Below, piece by piece: positions 1 through 7,158 of a DNA stretch of 18,186 nt. Location: the NCBI GenBank assembly GCA_041736155.1, contig JBGSUL010000014.1, positions 1-18,186 on the forward strand. The letters run 5' to 3'. The position numbers and the translations under genes were made by a program. This DNA comes from JANPLN01 sp041736155. GTDB taxonomy: Bacteria; Bdellovibrionota; Bdellovibrionia; Bdellovibrionales; JAGQZY01. The notes beneath the pieces were generated by a model, which had not been told where the DNA came from, searched no databases, and saw only the letters and a program-made list of their open reading frames with translations. Each line of letters opens with the position of its first letter. The stretch's first letter is position 1.

Positions 1-91
1 GGATCGCTATTCCCGTCGAAAAGTGCTCTTTAACGATCAAACTCTTCTTTTTCTGTGTAAAACGTTTACGCTTTGTAGGCGTTACTTCCAT
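1..91 (-). mobile_element. Partial IS3/IS66-type transposase OrfA (N-terminus, runs off the window)
   Basis: An open frame of 30 codons starts at ATG 91-89 on the minus strand and continues past the window edge. It has a good Shine-Dalgarno (AGGGGG, 7 nt upstream). The visible peptide begins MEVTPTKRKRFTQKKKSLIV and continues with KEHFSTGIAI. A basic stretch, then 'RF(T/S)...K..IV.E....G.SI', is the usual opening of the helix-turn-helix OrfA/TnpA proteins of IS3 and IS66 elements, which bind the element's terminal repeats. The recognition helix and the catalytic ORF lie outside the window, so family assignment is by pattern only. It could instead be an unrelated small HTH protein. The start lies 28 bp past the stop of the next gene, so an element end would have to fall in that gap or within the neighbouring gene. 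Confidence 0.55.
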
Positions 92-94
92 AAA

Positions 95-115
95 GACCCC
101 CTGGGGTTGGGTGTC
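95..115 (-). promoter_or_regulatory. Hairpin overlapping the RBS of the OrfA-like ORF
   Basis: On the minus strand GACACCC and GGGGGTC pair (6 of 7 positions) around the loop AACCCCA. The right arm contains the GGGGG Shine-Dalgarno of the downstream ORF. It could hide the RBS when transcription reads in from outside, as in several insertion sequences. It could also act as a weak terminator for the gene at 120-956, since only three T residues follow. The function is inferred. Confidence 0.35.
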
Positions 116-119
116 CAAA

Positions 120-956
120 TCAAATCGGGGTCACAAACAAATCAAGGACAACCTCATTGATGAGTGGAGTTGAAGGATTATCTTTTAATAGATTTAAAAT
201 CTCTCTTAAGTCGATGGGTTGATTTTTATGTTCGCCCCAGGCGATTTCCATATATTGATCGTAGCGCCAATTGGGTAAATTGATGAGCAGATTGATTTTG
301 ACAGGAGATCCTTGGATTCTTTCGACCTCTCTTTTTAAGAAACTGAGATAAAATGCAACAATTCTTGCTGCATCGGGCTTATTAAAACCCATAGGTATTT
401 CGTTCGTGTTGCAACTAAACTCTTTTCGCGACATTGCGAGAACTCTTAGAAAGGGACCATCGACATTTATTGCATCAATGATCACTCTTTGTTCTACGGG
501 TTTGTTTATCAATCGCGAGAGTAATCGCATCTCTAATTCGACAGCACTTCGCGCCATTTGAATTGGATTGCGAATTTGGCAAAATTTGCCCAATGCTATT
601 CCCGTAGTAACATTCACTTTAAATGACAGATTTGTTTGGATCAGTTTTAATTGTTGAATTTGTGCATCAGAGAGGGCAATTTGCTCTGCGTAATCAGGGT
701 TAACAAAATCACCCCTGTTATCTAAGAAGAGAGTTTCTAACATAATTGTATCGGTCTTTGTTCTTAAGTTGCTCCACATTCCATATTTTTCAGCATAGTT
801 AAAAATCGTTCGACCATCTTCAGCGCGGATAGAGGGACCAAAGACAACACTCGAAAATGTTTGAGGCCGCTGTGAGTAAGTCGTATTTGTAAAGCAGAAG
901 AGAAGTAGGCTAGAGCTGAAAATTAAAACTACTAACGCACATATTTTTTTGAGCAT
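120..956 (-). CDS. Secreted protein of unknown function
   Basis: 278 residues. I do not recognise the family. The N-terminus is a signal peptide: basic KK at 3-4, a hydrophobic core from about 6 to 22, and probable cleavage before or near residue 30 (TYSQ/RPQ). There is no convincing lipobox, although C21 sits at the end of the core. The mature part is mixed alpha/beta, with strand-like segments such as RVIIDAINVDGPFLRVL and INLLINLPNW alternating with helices. That would fit a TIM-barrel-like fold, but no catalytic motif is assigned. The start is supported by GGGGGA 6 nt before ATG. It lies 120 bp downstream of the DUF1552 gene on the same strand and has its own upstream region, with an element at 1026-1051 also found before the lipoprotein gene at 4619. 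Its 3' end is 28 bp from a transposase ORF, so C-terminal truncation by insertion cannot be excluded. Confidence 0.8.
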   Translation of the reverse strand: MLKKICALVVLIFSSSLLLFCFTNTTYSQRPQTFSSVVFGPSIRAEDGRTIFNYAEKYGMWSNLRTKTDTIMLETLFLDNRGDFVNPDYAEQIALSDAQIQQLKLIQTNLSFKVNVTTGIALGKFCQIRNPIQMARSAVELEMRLLSRLINKPVEQRVIIDAINVDGPFLRVLAMSRKEFSCNTNEIPMGFNKPDAARIVAFYLSFLKREVERIQGSPVKINLLINLPNWRYDQYMEIAWGEHKNQPIDLREILNLLKDNPSTPLINEVVLDLFVTPI

Positions 957-1025
957 AGATATCCCCCGGCCTCAATAATTATCGGACTAAAGTGTTGGAA
1001 ACTTTACTTTATAAGATCAAAGTTA

Positions 1026-1051
1026 TGCTCGTTGGTCTCAAAATGAGAATC
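1026..1051 (-). promoter_or_regulatory. Shared upstream element, copy 1 (TCTCA-N3-TGAGA core)
   Basis: Read on the minus strand, towards the gene at 120-956, this is GATTCTCATTTTGAGA, then CC, then AACGAGCA. The same sequence without the two C residues occurs at 4550-4573, in the same orientation relative to its own gene. The core TCTCA TTT TGAGA (1036-1048) is a perfect inverted repeat, as expected for a dimeric regulator's operator. It lies 69 nt before the start codon. No clear -35/-10 pair could be placed with confidence next to it. Confidence 0.55.
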
Positions 1052-1076
1052 TGAGATTTACACAATGTTAAATTCA

Positions 1077-2597
1077 TTACAACAATGGCAACTTTTGACC
1101 TGCAATCGTTTGTGGTTGCACATATCTTACATCGTCAGAATTTGTGCCACCCAACGGTTTAAATTCACCGTACGTCGTTGTCGTTGGACTATAGACGCTC
1201 CGTAAAAGACCAAGGCTTGCCATATTATAATCTTCGGGACTTAGACCCATTGCTTGCATTATCGTAACCCACAATTGGTTTTGCAGTAAACCTGTAGCAT
1301 TGTTACCAAGATTTTTGTTGGCGGCAAGATTTTGCATGCGATAGTCAATAAACTGACCCGTTTTAATTTGCCCATTGCCACTACCAAAGAGTAAGCAGGG
1401 GTGGCTATATTGTGAATGTGAGGCTGGGCCTGAGGCGGCTGAGTAATGTACAATGGAGTTGTCTAAAATACTCTTGCCATTGGCTTCTATAAAAGAATCC
1501 AATTTTTGTACTATATCAAAGATCGCATTATCAGAGCACCATTTCTGATTTACCTTTAAGGTATCAAAAGTTTCACCTGATTCGTGTATGTGAAGTTTAC
1601 TGTAGTGATGAACATGAAGGTTGAAAGAGGCCACACGACTAATTTGGCAACGGAAAGCTGCAAAAATCACGTCATTGATTAATTGAACTTGAAGTTTAGC
1701 ATTCGTGGGGCCTGTCCATGGAGCTGTGCCAGGTAAGCTTATGGGAGCGGCTGGAACAGTACAAGAGAGCTCAGTTTGAGTGTTGAGAGAGAGTTCTAAT
1801 TGTGCGAGTAAATCAACATGAGCTTGTAAAGCGAGTTTGTCCTCACTACTTATAGCACGTCCATCTCGAACTTTTTTGAAATCCGAAATGATAGAATCAA
1901 TAATGGGTGTGCTAGCTTTTCCAGGTTTTGGTACATAACCAGAAAAGATAGAATCAAATAAAGTCTTAGGGTTGTGTTGGTAGATTCCATCCATGCGAAT
2001 AACAGGACCCGTTCTTTTTGTAGGATTTGAAAATCCATAAGCAAACCCTTCGCCCGAGTTCATGCTGGAATTGATCCCGGCCACAATTTGTGGAATATAA
2101 CCAACTCCTCCATTAGGATAAAAATTGGGAGCATAAGCCATAATATGATCGATAGTGGGCATGGATGTATATTCAGTGTACTCATCGGGACGAGCACCCC
2201 AGAGGTTTCCTAAAATTCCCGCCCCATAATGATGGCCACCTTCTCGGGTATCGAGACCTTTGAGGAAGTTCATTTTTCCTAAATAAGGATTAAATTTCTG
2301 ATCAAACAGATAAGATGGACCATTGACAGAGGCACTTAAATTTTTTGCAGCAATCTCATAGGCGGGCAGTCCGCTATAGGGGGCGAGAATTTGTGTATTT
2401 GTCATGCCAGTGGCAGCGGGGTGCCAATTATCCTGAACGGGCCCATAAGGTAAAAATAAACTGTAGTAGCGTGGGGCAATTTGCATAGCCTGTGCACGTG
2501 CATTTCGAGGAATAAGAGAAGATAACATTGGCAATGCCAAGAGAGTCTTGCCACTGCTTTGAAGAAAAAGCCGTCTTGTTAAAGAATTGTATTTCAT
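1077..2597 (-). CDS. DUF1552 family protein, Tat-exported
   Basis: 506 residues with a twin-arginine signal at the N-terminus (TRRLFLQ at 7-13, a moderately hydrophobic stretch, and an A-R-A-Q cleavage region near 33-36). It is therefore predicted to fold in the cytoplasm before export. The body matches the DUF1552 family by its conserved pieces: GLDTREGGHHYGAG near 114-127, a His-rich HVHHYSKLHIHESG at 328-341, and a C-terminal SHSQYSHPCLLFG near 393-405. The family is distantly related to the alkaline-phosphatase-like DUF1501 group, but no reaction is established. The clustered histidines suggest metal binding (inference). It follows the DUF1592 gene by 9 nt. That gene's stop TAA overlaps the AAGG of this gene's Shine-Dalgarno, so the two are translationally coupled. 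This tandem is the usual arrangement in Bdellovibrio, Myxococcota and Planctomycetota. Confidence 0.88.
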   Translation of the reverse strand: MKYNSLTRRLFLQSSGKTLLALPMLSSLIPRNARAQAMQIAPRYYSLFLPYGPVQDNWHPAATGMTNTQILAPYSGLPAYEIAAKNLSASVNGPSYLFDQKFNPYLGKMNFLKGLDTREGGHHYGAGILGNLWGARPDEYTEYTSMPTIDHIMAYAPNFYPNGGVGYIPQIVAGINSSMNSGEGFAYGFSNPTKRTGPVIRMDGIYQHNPKTLFDSIFSGYVPKPGKASTPIIDSIISDFKKVRDGRAISSEDKLALQAHVDLLAQLELSLNTQTELSCTVPAAPISLPGTAPWTGPTNAKLQVQLINDVIFAAFRCQISRVASFNLHVHHYSKLHIHESGETFDTLKVNQKWCSDNAIFDIVQKLDSFIEANGKSILDNSIVHYSAASGPASHSQYSHPCLLFGSGNGQIKTGQFIDYRMQNLAANKNLGNNATGLLQNQLWVTIMQAMGLSPEDYNMASLGLLRSVYSPTTTTYGEFKPLGGTNSDDVRYVQPQTIAGQKLPLL

Positions 2598-2606
2598 TAG
2601 ACGTCC

Positions 2607-4367
2607 TTATTTCCCAACTTTTCGGTTTAAAAAACTTATATCTGAACCCATCGATTTAAACATAGACTTAAGCCCACCTTCAGTACGCGTAAGCTCCGTA
2701 TACAAACGGTTCATTCCACATTGATCAGTTATATTTTCAGTGCGACGCTGAGCAAAGCGGTAAAAATTTCGCACAAAACAAGCCTGAGCTTTACCGCTTT
2801 TACTGAGAACATGATTCATTTCCACGGCATTACTCACATTCATACTATGACCGTTTATTGAAATTTCTGTATTTGAATTTGTTGTGAGTTGGTTAACAAC
2901 ATTCCCATTTTCATCAAATTTGTATTCTTTAAAGCTGTTTCTAAATTTCCCAAAAGAGTCATAGGTTTCAGCGGCAAATCCATAGGGGTTAATCAGTTGA
3001 TGACAACCAATACAGCGATTGGGTGAAGTCATTTCGTGAACGATGTCACGTTGTGTTTTATTCAGATAATCAATCGATGGATCCCGCGCGGCATCGTCAA
3101 TAATATCTTGAGAAGGGTTGGGGATCTCATCGCAGAGGACTTTGCGAATAACACTCACGCCATAGTGTATGGGTGATGTTTTTTCACTTCCGGTGTAGAG
3201 ACTTCCAGCGCGGGTAAAGAGTCCGGATCTTTCGCTGCTCGGAAATCGTTGAACAGGCTGGCCTGGAATCCATTTCGGAACTCCATAAATTTCTGCGAGC
3301 TGGTCATCTTGCACTATGGAAATATCGCTATTCATAAGATCGGAGAAATTGCCGTTGGGTACATCCCAAACATAATAAGTCACCAGGTCCTGAAGTTCTT
3401 TAAGCATGGCATCTCTTAAAGAATTATCAGGGACATTGCTCAAGCCAATGAGCGTGGCTAATGACTGCAGTTTTGCTGTATTTGCGAACCCTGGCTTATA
3501 TTTAAACTCTAACCACTCGGCAACGTAGGATTCAATGGTGGCACGTACGCGTATCTGTTCACTTTCAAAAAGCTGATTGATCACTTCCTCAACACCGCTG
3601 ATGGTGTTCAGCTGACCGCTTTCTGCGGCAGCAAAGAGTAAGGCGTTGGGCATACTTTCTAAATATAAATAAGAAAGTCGTGAGGCGATTTCGTAAGACG
3701 TGAGTTTTAATTCATTGGGTGAAAACTCTCTACCTTCGTTCTCAATGTGGTATAAAAAGTTTGGATGTAGCAGTAAACGCGCCACAAGATCGACCAAGCC
3801 AGTGGTCCCGCGATTAAGATAAAAGCTATAAAGTTCATCCACTTCCGCTGTTGTCGGTGGACGTCGCAATGTTTTTAATCCGAAAGTACTTATAAAACTT
3901 TTCACACAGGCCATTGTGGGAGTGGGGGAGCTCATGCAGGCACCAAAAAAAATGCTTTTATTTACGATAGATGTGACTTGTTCGGCAAAGACAGAGGCAA
4001 TATCGTATTGAACTTGAATGTGGTTTGTCGAGACTCGCGAGTCAAATTTTTCATATTGACCAGCATTGTCTTCGGGTAGCAGTTGAGCTTTCAATTGGAT
4101 AGTTTGTAGGAGTGCTGTTTTTTCTACTTTGGTCAGAGGCTGCGCAAGATCAGCGAGTGTATTTAAGTATTCTTTTTTTGTAAGTCGTCGTAGCGGAGAG
4201 TCTGTCGTTATCGAATCAGGAGAGCATTTAAAAAAGTAGGTAGCAGATGGCATCACGAGAGAGGAATTGTCGGAAGAAGAGATGTGTTGTGGTTGTCCAC
4301 ACGCTTGATAGGTCAAAGTAACAGCGGTTGATAGAAATAAAAAAGTGTATCGTATTGATTTGCGCAT
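2607..4367 (-). CDS. DUF1592/DUF1588 cytochrome-like lipoprotein
   Basis: 586 residues. The N-terminus (MRKSIRYTFLFLSTAVTLTY, then QACGQ) is a lipoprotein signal with acceptor C23, in a Tyr-Gln-Ala-Cys lipobox. Domain order fits the family: a DUF1587-like start (PLRRLTKKEYLNTLADL, 58-74), DUF1595 (TLRRPPTTAEVDELYSFY, 166-183), DUF1592 (LTSYEIASRLSYLYLESMP, 222-240), DUF1588 (ERSGLFTRAGSL near 379-390 and RCIGCHQLINPYGFAAETYD at 451-470), and a DUF1585-like C-terminus. C452, C455 and H456 form a single CxxCH, which in this family may bind a c-type heme. It is predicted to be anchored in the periplasm or outer membrane. It is the first gene of a two-gene operon with the DUF1552 gene. The biological role of these pairs is not established; electron transfer or oxidation of an extracellular substrate is inference. 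Confidence 0.9.
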   Translation of the reverse strand: MRKSIRYTFLFLSTAVTLTYQACGQPQHISSSDNSSLVMPSATYFFKCSPDSITTDSPLRRLTKKEYLNTLADLAQPLTKVEKTALLQTIQLKAQLLPEDNAGQYEKFDSRVSTNHIQVQYDIASVFAEQVTSIVNKSIFFGACMSSPTPTMACVKSFISTFGLKTLRRPPTTAEVDELYSFYLNRGTTGLVDLVARLLLHPNFLYHIENEGREFSPNELKLTSYEIASRLSYLYLESMPNALLFAAAESGQLNTISGVEEVINQLFESEQIRVRATIESYVAEWLEFKYKPGFANTAKLQSLATLIGLSNVPDNSLRDAMLKELQDLVTYYVWDVPNGNFSDLMNSDISIVQDDQLAEIYGVPKWIPGQPVQRFPSSERSGLFTRAGSLYTGSEKTSPIHYGVSVIRKVLCDEIPNPSQDIIDDAARDPSIDYLNKTQRDIVHEMTSPNRCIGCHQLINPYGFAAETYDSFGKFRNSFKEYKFDENGNVVNQLTTNSNTEISINGHSMNVSNAVEMNHVLSKSGKAQACFVRNFYRFAQRRTENITDQCGMNRLYTELTRTEGGLKSMFKSMGSDISFLNRKVGK

Positions 4368-4391
4368 AATTCTTTCTGTTTATAATCTAAG

Positions 4392-4459
4392 AAGACATGC
4401 AAAAATGACTCCATTTTTTTTAAAAAAGTTATTGAAAAACCAGCTAGTTATCATGTCTT
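4392..4459. repeat. Separated inverted repeat in the divergent intergenic region
   Basis: AAGACATG (4392-4399) and CATGTCTT (4452-4459) are perfect 8-bp complements 52 nt apart, just upstream of the DUF1592 gene start at 4367. They could be two half-sites for one regulator or chance in AT-rich sequence. Apart from this repeat and the element at 4550-4573, I see no gene in 4368-4618. Confidence 0.3.
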
Positions 4460-4549
4460 AAATTAAGATTCTGACATAGGACGTGTAGAACTTTTTTTCA
4501 TTGGAAAATATTTGAGCAAAAATGCTTGAATACAGCCACAGATGTTTTT

Positions 4550-4573
4550 GATTCTCATTTTGAGAAACGAGCA
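4550..4573 (+). promoter_or_regulatory. Shared upstream element, copy 2 (TCTCA-N3-TGAGA core)
   Basis: The plus strand reads GATTCTCATTTTGAGA followed by AACGAGCA, 45 nt before the start of the lipoprotein gene at 4619. It is identical to the copy at 1026-1051 apart from a 2-nt gap. The inverted-repeat core lies at 4553-4565. Same orientation to its gene, internal dyad symmetry and intergenic position all point to an operator or activator site. Confidence 0.55.
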
Positions 4574-4618
4574 ATTCATTAGTTCCATCCCAGCAGTGAA
4601 TAAGGGATAATTACGGTT

Positions 4619-5785
4619 ATGGGGCGGGATTACTTTCTGAAGCATTTCAAAAAATTTATAATTTTTTTTGGCGTATTTGTGATGGGTTTTATTTATCAAA
4701 ATTGCGGTCAAAAAATGGCATCAGGAAATATCGAAGGCGATGAACAACTCTTATTGACGGAGACGAATAGTTTACTTTACAACCCCGGTCCTTCTTACGC
4801 AGCTGGGTTAACACTGGCAAATGTTTCCGCAGCGTTAACGCTGCCAAATGTTGAAAATGAACAGATTGGTTTCAGCCAGTGGGGGACTTCGTTGGAGGAG
4901 GCTCATCGTGTCGGCAATGAGGCGCAGGGATGTATGAAAACCCTTTACATGCACGATGCGAACCTCAATGCTTTTCCATTAATGCCTTCTGACAACGGCG
5001 CGTGCGCGACTTTTTACACAGACACACGCGTTGGATGGTTTGCTCAAGATCTCAATAAAACGCCCGGATGGTCAATTTGGCAACTCTCAGGAGGGCATGG
5101 TCAACCTCTTGAACTTCGTTATTTAAATCACGCACGAGGCACGACGGATCCCTGTAAACTTCGTGAAATTGGTTTAATCTACCAAAATTGGGACTTTGCA
5201 CCGCATTCCATGTTCCGACGACGGTTGGACGGTCAGCAATTTCGTTTGGGTGATTTTGAAAAAGTCAGAGTTAAGTTGAAAGCAAAAGTGGATCTTTTTA
5301 ATTCTCCGACATGCAGTTCATATCCAACCGCCAAAGTTGTTGTGGATTTCCGATTAGTTTTTAAGGACAGCTCCAATGTATTGAGCAAAACCTACATAGT
5401 GACGGTGGTATTATTTGGGATGGAGGGCGTGGGCATTGATGGTCAACCGCACTCGAATCCAGATGAGCCTATCTACTTTCAAGGGACACAATATGTTGAA
5501 GGTAAACCAATCGAGATGATCCAATATCATAGTAGTAAACTGGGAGTCATAGGTTTTCCACGGCAAAAGACACTCACTGATGATTATCAAAAGTACGATA
5601 TGGATTTTAAAAAATTATTTCCCCTTTATCTCGCTAGCAATCCTACGCTGCCACCAGGTCAAACTTTAAATGATGCTATTATTGATGGTTTGGATATTTA
5701 TACTTCGACCCAGGGAGGGGACTTAGATTTTACTGTCAGCGAGGTCAATATGATAGGAGATCCACCAACTCCGCCCTCATCCTGA
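4619..5785 (+). CDS. Lipoprotein of unknown function
   Basis: 388 residues, family not recognised. The N-terminus has basic residues (KHFKK, 8-12), a hydrophobic core at 13-25 and a lipobox FIYQNC with acceptor C29. The following GQ matches the YQACGQ context of the DUF1592 protein. The mature protein is rich in beta-strand and aromatic residues (for example GWFAQDL and GWSIWQLSGG), with cysteines that could form disulfides. It ends in a strand-rich segment (IDGLDIYTSTQGGDLDFTVS) and a PTPPSS tail. This looks like a jelly-roll or carbohydrate-binding type of fold, but that is only an impression. Start ATG 4619 is chosen because it gives a complete signal; AAGGGA lies about 11 nt upstream. It is divergent from the DUF1592 operon and shares an upstream element with the secreted protein at 120-956. 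Confidence 0.82.
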   Translation: MGRDYFLKHFKKFIIFFGVFVMGFIYQNCGQKMASGNIEGDEQLLLTETNSLLYNPGPSYAAGLTLANVSAALTLPNVENEQIGFSQWGTSLEEAHRVGNEAQGCMKTLYMHDANLNAFPLMPSDNGACATFYTDTRVGWFAQDLNKTPGWSIWQLSGGHGQPLELRYLNHARGTTDPCKLREIGLIYQNWDFAPHSMFRRRLDGQQFRLGDFEKVRVKLKAKVDLFNSPTCSSYPTAKVVVDFRLVFKDSSNVLSKTYIVTVVLFGMEGVGIDGQPHSNPDEPIYFQGTQYVEGKPIEMIQYHSSKLGVIGFPRQKTLTDDYQKYDMDFKKLFPLYLASNPTLPPGQTLNDAIIDGLDIYTSTQGGDLDFTVSEVNMIGDPPTPPSS

Positions 5786-5809
5786 GCCAGCGAGCCAGGG
5801 CACTTCATT

Positions 5810-6619
5810 TTAAGATGATTTTTGAATCGATGCGTGGTCTTCGTGATGATCAATTCTTCGTGCGGGTACGCCGCCCCAAGTTTCATTATCTGGAATGATA
5901 GTTTTCGGTAAAACCACCGAGTGAGGCATAATCTTCACGTTCTCACCGATGGTCACGCCACCCATCACTGAACATTTTAATCCAATCGTGCAACCATCGC
6001 CTATTTTTACAGGAGCGATAATCAATAAACCGGCTTGGCCATAGTGACCAACAAGTGTCACGGAACCACCGAGAGTCACTTTGCTACCGAGTGTGATCAT
6101 TGAAGGATCCGAAATATACGTTGTGTTGATCACGGTGCCTTTGCCGATTTTCATTCCCATCATTTCATAAAAAAGATTGGAGATGGGGGATGGAGTCACA
6201 AAATCGAGAAATGTAAAACGCGGAAGATAAGCCAGTGCATTGTGCATAAACCACTTAAAAGCTTCAGCCGAATAGTATGAGCCTCGCCAAGGTTCTAAAT
6301 TACAGCGTAGCAGAAAATTCAAAAGGGGACAGAGGGCGAGGAGTGTAAAACCGTAGGCCAAAAAACCTAAAGCGAGAGACATTCCGATGCTGATATTTTG
6401 GATGAAAGCACTGTAATGGGCAGACCAGGCGATCATAAAACGAAAAATATAAACCGAAGGAGTGAGACTCAGACCAATAACCAAGGCGCCAAATAAATAA
6501 ACCGGGATCATGGTCGCAATGTGTGTGGCCACCTTAAAACGTCGGAGAGCAATTTCAAAGAGTCCTTTGATTCCAGTGTGCTTGGTGTCCAGAGAATCCA
6601 CATCGATGCGCTTTTTCAT
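5810..6619 (-). CDS. Membrane-associated hexapeptide-repeat acyltransferase
   Basis: 269 residues. The N-terminal half has two hydrophobic segments (about 33-55 and 77-104), and an aromatic linker follows (EPWRGSYYSAEAFKWFMHNA, 109-128). The C-terminal half, from about 155, is a left-handed beta-helix of hexapeptide repeats (KIGKGTVI, ITLGSKVTLGGSV, VKIGDGCTIG, VTIGENVKI), ending in the VPAR motif typical of O-/N-acyltransferases. H192 in VGHYGQ may be a substrate-contact residue. The arrangement resembles the C-terminal transmembrane-plus-hexapeptide part of Pls/PosA-type NRPS-like proteins, here stand-alone. A cell-envelope or storage-polymer acylation role is inference. A TATAAT box ends only 6 nt before the ATG and there is no Shine-Dalgarno, so the mRNA may be leaderless. 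It is convergent with the lipoprotein gene, with 24 bp between the stops. Confidence 0.8.
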   Translation of the reverse strand: MKKRIDVDSLDTKHTGIKGLFEIALRRFKVATHIATMIPVYLFGALVIGLSLTPSVYIFRFMIAWSAHYSAFIQNISIGMSLALGFLAYGFTLLALCPLLNFLLRCNLEPWRGSYYSAEAFKWFMHNALAYLPRFTFLDFVTPSPISNLFYEMMGMKIGKGTVINTTYISDPSMITLGSKVTLGGSVTLVGHYGQAGLLIIAPVKIGDGCTIGLKCSVMGGVTIGENVKIMPHSVVLPKTIIPDNETWGGVPARRIDHHEDHASIQKSS

Positions 6620-6625
6620 AACATC

Positions 6626-6631
6626 ATTATA
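6626..6631 (-). promoter_or_regulatory. Consensus -10 box abutting the acyltransferase start
   Basis: On the minus strand TATAAT is followed by GATGTT and then ATG (6619). Transcription would start at or next to the initiation codon. No good -35 is seen 16-18 nt upstream, where the sequence is AT-rich. Confidence 0.45.
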
Positions 6632-6660
6632 TCGGATTTTTTTGCGTATTTATTAAGTCT

Positions 6661-6701
6661 TTCCTCGAGGTGGCTCAAGAGGTGGGACCAAGGTCGAGGA
6701 A
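6661..6701 (-). terminator. Stem-loop just after the small-protein gene
   Basis: TTCCTCGA and TCGAGGAA (8 bp, perfect) flank a 25-nt loop, starting 2 nt past the stop of the gene at 6704-7057. No T-run follows on the minus strand, so it is not a classical intrinsic terminator. It could be an mRNA 3'-end structure or a protein-binding palindrome. Confidence 0.35.
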
Positions 6702-6703
6702 GG

Positions 6704-7057
6704 CTATTCCTCAGCAAGGTGCGAACTCATTTGAACTTTCACACCCTCGCTGTTCATTTCATCACTATTCAAATCATGCCGAGAATCCAAAAAGTGACGT
6801 TCATCACCTATCATCGAAGGTTTGCGTACCTTTTTGGGTATTTCTTTATCTTTGTTTTCTTGATTGAGTGCGATCGTTTGTTCAGCTTCCGCTGTTTTTA
6901 AGGCCTCGGAAAAAGCATGTGTGGTAGAGGATTCGTCTTTTTCTATATTCAGCACCGCTTCATAATGGCGAAAATTTTGAAAGCTGAAAAGAATAGGACT
7001 CAAAGCAGCTATAATAGAAAAAAAGGCTAGGTATTTTTTTAGATTTATTTTCTTCAT
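6704..7057 (-). CDS. Small membrane-anchored protein of unknown function
   Basis: 117 residues. Residues 1-8 are basic (MKKINLKK) and 9-28 hydrophobic (YLAFFSIIAALSPILFSFQN): either an uncleaved anchor or a signal peptide. The remainder is highly charged and hydrophilic (KDESSTTHAFSEALKTAEAE and so on), without cysteines or a recognisable motif. An in-frame stop lies 9 nt upstream of the ATG, which limits the start. The Shine-Dalgarno is weak (only a short purine run near CGGAG on the opposite strand, nothing clear on the coding strand). It follows the AraC-type regulator on the same strand by 101 bp and may be its target or simply co-transcribed. A 126-codon frame on the other strand covers part of it, but lacks RBS support and protein-like composition. 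Existence as a gene is moderately sure; function is unknown. Confidence 0.5.
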   Translation of the reverse strand: MKKINLKKYLAFFSIIAALSPILFSFQNFRHYEAVLNIEKDESSTTHAFSEALKTAEAEQTIALNQENKDKEIPKKVRKPSMIGDERHFLDSRHDLNSDEMNSEGVKVQMSSHLAEE

Positions 7058-7158
7058 GATTAACTATCGGAGCAAAAAAGATGAACGCGAGGAAAACACG
7101 AGCGATTCTCATCATGAAACACTGTATGAAAACCAGGTTGGTCTTTGGTCGAGTTTGT

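Noticed and set aside
5773..5801. GCCCT/AGGGC as a terminator between the lipoprotein and acyltransferase genes
   Set aside because: Only 5 bp, a long loop and no T-run on either strand.
6521..6901. 126-codon plus-strand frame with a hydrophobic, Phe-rich C-terminus
   Set aside because: It overlaps the acyltransferase N-terminus and the anchored small protein, has no RBS, and its composition is that of an antisense shadow.
6960..7120. Minus-strand frame starting MMRIARVFLAFIFFAPIVNH that overlaps the start of the small anchored protein in another frame
   Set aside because: The signal-like start is followed by low-complexity residues and an early stop. A frameshifted gene is possible but cannot be shown from one sequence, so the 7057 start was kept.
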